DNA of 42,707 nucleotides from Candidatus Ruminimicrobiellum bubulum (GTDB taxonomy: Bacteria; Elusimicrobiota; Endomicrobiia; Endomicrobiales; Endomicrobiaceae), in assembly GCA_017651625.1 (NCBI GenBank), contig JAGCCP010000045.1:1-42707 (forward strand), given 5' to 3'. The notes under the pieces are model-generated. The model was given only the letters and a program-made list of their open reading frames with translations. It was not told the origin of the DNA and did not search any database. Shown one piece after another: positions 40,412 through 42,707 of this stretch (positions within the stretch are counted from its first letter, which is position 1; every line of letters begins with the position of its first letter). A program made the position numbers and the translations under genes.

Positions 40412-42707
40412 ATGAAGAAATTAATAGTTGGGAGTTTTGCATTTGTAGTAGCATTGTTGCTATGTACGAGTGTGTTTGCAAAAACGTTGGATATTTACAC
40501 TTTTGAAGGGCCAGATGGGTTGGTAGATAGAGGAGAAAGTGAACCCATAGGTAACGGGGATGTTTTAAACATCAAGAGTCCTTATATCAGTCAGCATAAG
40601 GATAACTACAAAAACGACATTTTGAATAAAGGTATTACCATAAATGGTGACGGAGAAGTATCCGGTACTACCGCTGTTACCGAAAGCGGGGAACGTGTTA
40701 CGATAGACGGTGGCAGATATGATGGCTTTTATATGGATGCAACAGCTTCTTCCACGATGAATAATTTGGATTTAACAGGTTTTTCCGGAGCGATTATTAT
40801 GCTTGGTGAATATGCACAAGGGGAAGAAGGATCAAATTACTTGACTGCAAATGATAGTATTTCACCAAAACTAACCTTAAATGATGTTAATATTTATGGT
40901 AATGGATACATTAGAGCTATAGGAAAAGGTTCTGAACTTAACATTGTTTCTAATGCTGATCCCGAAGATGAGTACTATACGTACATCGGTAATGATAATG
41001 GCCTTTATGTTGCTTATGGAGCAACGGTAAACTTTAAAGGTAACAATATAGAGCTTGCAGATTATACAACATTACATAACGGAACGATAAATAATAGCAG
41101 CAATTTGCTGTTCTACAACTGCGAGATGAGTTTGAATGATGAATCTGTATTCAATAATAGTAAAACATTGGATAATAATTATGGTTGCATAAATGTTTAT
41201 GATAACAGTGTGTTCAATAACAAAGGTACAATGAACAATAGGGGGACTGTTTATTTAGGTGCTAGAGGCCCGAAATTCTATAGTGCTCCAAATGCTCTCG
41301 ATTACATTGATATGATATCGCAAGAGCCTATTTATATTGATGGGCATCCCGTATACAATAACGACGGAGAGTTATACAATGATGGCCAAGTTGTAATAGA
41401 TTATAATGCAACATTCAACAATAACAACTATATCGATAATGCAAATAGTATAGCAGTTCTTGACGGTGGTTTGTTTAATAATAAAGGTACCATAGATAAC
41501 GAAGGCGGAATATTTGTTTTTGGTCAATTTGAAAACAAAGGTAATGTTAATTCTACCGAGTATCTTTATATAGGTAAAAGAGGTGAGGACGGAGGCGATG
41601 TTAGACCTCCGGTTATTACTGATCTTAGGGCAATATCAAAAGATGCTTATGATTATGATTACGATGAAGAAGATGAGTTGTCGGAGTATGCCATATTTAA
41701 CAACGACGGAACATTGGTTTACGATTACGGTCTTATAGATGAAGACGGTATATTAAATAATAACGGAACAATAATTTCCAACGGAACCGTAGATGACAGA
41801 TATGTAACAATATATGGTGAACTTAACAACAAAGGTAAAATTGATGCAAAGTATCTTTGGTTAGGTTCAGGACAGATTACCGGCGGCGGAATCGTTACCG
41901 GCGCTGTATTATTGGAACAAAAGAGCAGCAAAATTTCAAAAGCGGCAGCTTATGAGCCGTCATCACATCTTATACCTATACTCAAAAATTATGGCACCGT
42001 AAATGTGTCTGAAGGTATCGGTGGTGAAGATATATCATATATATATAATGCCGGAACGATAAATTTAGGCGGAGAAGAGAATGATAGATTCGAAGGATCT
42101 CTTATAGTTGACGGAGGAACAATAAATTTATTGACAGATGCAACTTACTTTAATTATGCTAAAAAACATTCTTATATAAACGGAACATTGAACTTGATAA
42201 ATGATAGTATTGATGATCTTAATATGAACAGTTTGTATTTAGAGGGAACAACGAATTTGCAATTAGATGTAAAATTGGCAGAAATTGAGGGAGATTATAT
42301 AAATGTAGATGGAATGGCTGATTCCGTTTATGATGAAGAAGATCAAAATGATTATATTAAAAAGGCGGAAGCCGTTACCTCTGTAAATGATGGTAGATTC
42401 TATATCAACAAAATTAAAATTATGACCGACACGGAAGAAAAGAGAACGGAAATTCCTATAGCAAATATAACTCCTCAAGAATACATAAACTTGGGTGTAC
42501 ATAGAGCATTCGGTGTATACGAATATAAAGTAATAATAACTTCAGAAACATCTTCAGACTCAGATCCACAATTGGAAAAAGCATCCAGTGATCCTACAGT
42601 AGGAGATGGTACAGCAGGATATGACCAAGATTATGATGAAGAAGAAAATCTTGATGAAGAGGGAAGTGAATACGGGAACACATTGGTGTTCATAAGAAAA
42701 GATAATA
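40412..42707 (+). CDS. Large autotransporter-like surface protein, C-terminus beyond the window
   Basis: An open frame from the ATG at 40412 runs 765 codons to the window edge without a stop. A signal peptide (LIVGSFAFVVALLLCTSVFA) precedes a passenger of asparagine- and glycine-rich beta-helix-like repeats of the form 'FNNKGTIDN', 'NNNGTIISNG', 'FENKGNVNS', 'LNNKGKID'. Near the edge is a strongly acidic stretch (YDEEENLDEEGSEYG). Such repeats are typical of autotransporter adhesin passengers, with the outer-membrane barrel at the far end, here not visible. AAGGAG at 40398-40403 is the ribosome site. Monocistronic as far as seen, after tRNA-Ser. Confidence 0.82.
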   Translation, partial: MKKLIVGSFAFVVALLLCTSVFAKTLDIYTFEGPDGLVDRGESEPIGNGDVLNIKSPYISQHKDNYKNDILNKGITINGDGEVSGTTAVTESGERVTIDGGRYDGFYMDATASSTMNNLDLTGFSGAIIMLGEYAQGEEGSNYLTANDSISPKLTLNDVNIYGNGYIRAIGKGSELNIVSNADPEDEYYTYIGNDNGLYVAYGATVNFKGNNIELADYTTLHNGTINNSSNLLFYNCEMSLNDESVFNNSKTLDNNYGCINVYDNSVFNNKGTMNNRGTVYLGARGPKFYSAPNALDYIDMISQEPIYIDGHPVYNNDGELYNDGQVVIDYNATFNNNNYIDNANSIAVLDGGLFNNKGTIDNEGGIFVFGQFENKGNVNSTEYLYIGKRGEDGGDVRPPVITDLRAISKDAYDYDYDEEDELSEYAIFNNDGTLVYDYGLIDEDGILNNNGTIISNGTVDDRYVTIYGELNNKGKIDAKYLWLGSGQITGGGIVTGAVLLEQKSSKISKAAAYEPSSHLIPILKNYGTVNVSEGIGGEDISYIYNAGTINLGGEENDRFEGSLIVDGGTINLLTDATYFNYAKKHSYINGTLNLINDSIDDLNMNSLYLEGTTNLQLDVKLAEIEGDYINVDGMADSVYDEEDQNDYIKKAEAVTSVNDGRFYINKIKIMTDTEEKRTEIPIANITPQEYINLGVHRAFGVYEYKVIITSETSSDSDPQLEKASSDPTVGDGTAGYDQDYDEEENLDEEGSEYGNTLVFIRKDN

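Noticed and set aside
1-42707. Insertion sequences, prophage genes, integrases, rRNA
   Set aside because: No transposase, integrase, phage structural gene or rRNA-like sequence was recognised; tRNAs are intact and not flanked by convincing att duplications.

Overview
The window is AT-rich (about one third G+C by eye), densely coded and mostly chromosomal housekeeping DNA of a Gram-negative bacterium. The Gram-negative call rests on the heptose genes gmhA and rfaE2, an EptA-like phosphoethanolamine transferase, a PorV/UPF0164-type outer-membrane protein and a large autotransporter-like surface protein that runs off the right edge. Low GC, UPF0164/PorV proteins, the efp-accB-accC-gmhA-rfaE2 string, a stand-alone ThiD2 and flavodoxin/NimA-type redox genes together suggest an anaerobic, probably gut-associated member of Elusimicrobiota (Endomicrobia-like). 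That is a moderate-confidence guess from gene content; I see no ribosomal RNA to confirm it.

Region 1 (1-5370) is an accessory stress/redox area. A TetR regulator precedes a cut-off exported protein, with an operator inside its own promoter. Next comes a three-gene operon (O-acetyltransferase, exported alpha/beta hydrolase, exported cyclophilin-like protein) divergent from a LysR regulator. An exported carboxymuconolactone decarboxylase-cupin fusion and a small TSCPD protein follow. Region 2 (5385-7796) is one long gene joining an EptA-type transferase to a GDPD-like C-terminal domain. Region 3 (7797-13024, minus strand) is a redox operon: Tat-exported aldo/keto reductase with 2x[4Fe-4S], FMN reductase, second O-acetyltransferase, exported flavodoxin, a Tat ferredoxin that looks like the reductase with its barrel deleted, a NimA-like flavoprotein, and rarA. 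Region 4 (13101-15899, minus) is thiL-tsaE-tsaB-SIR2.

Region 5 (15982-20467, plus) is glmU-prs-rplY-pth-metF. Region 6 (20521-23389) is a PorV-like protein followed by an M6 metalloprotease with a C-terminal FlgD-like sorting domain; a second protein with such a domain is the GH81 glucanase at 30121, so a type IX-like export route is a reasonable hypothesis. Region 7 (23426-28496, minus) is pepP-type peptidase, then efp-accB-accC-gmhA-rfaE2-thiD2. Region 8 (28634-33857, plus) is a lone receiver domain, an unknown membrane protein coupled to it by a TTGA overlap, the GH81 endo-beta-1,3-glucanase and a LysM-M23 peptidase. Region 9 (33988-37038, minus) is a polytopic histidine kinase with a response regulator whose output domain looks like a NERD/PD-(D/E)XK nuclease fold; this is the most unusual system here. 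Region 10 (37150-40259) holds four tRNAs (Asp, Cys, Val, Ser) with an inositol-monophosphatase-family gene, nth, a YbaK deacylase and yajQ. Region 11 (40412-end) is the partial surface protein.

Several genes (thiL, the porV-like gene, the histidine kinase) have good promoters whose -10 box ends 6-8 bases before the start codon, suggesting leaderless mRNAs. Short mosaic repeats recur in several intergenic gaps. No insertion sequence, prophage, CRISPR array or rRNA was seen, and no stretch longer than 300 bases lacks a gene or tRNA.
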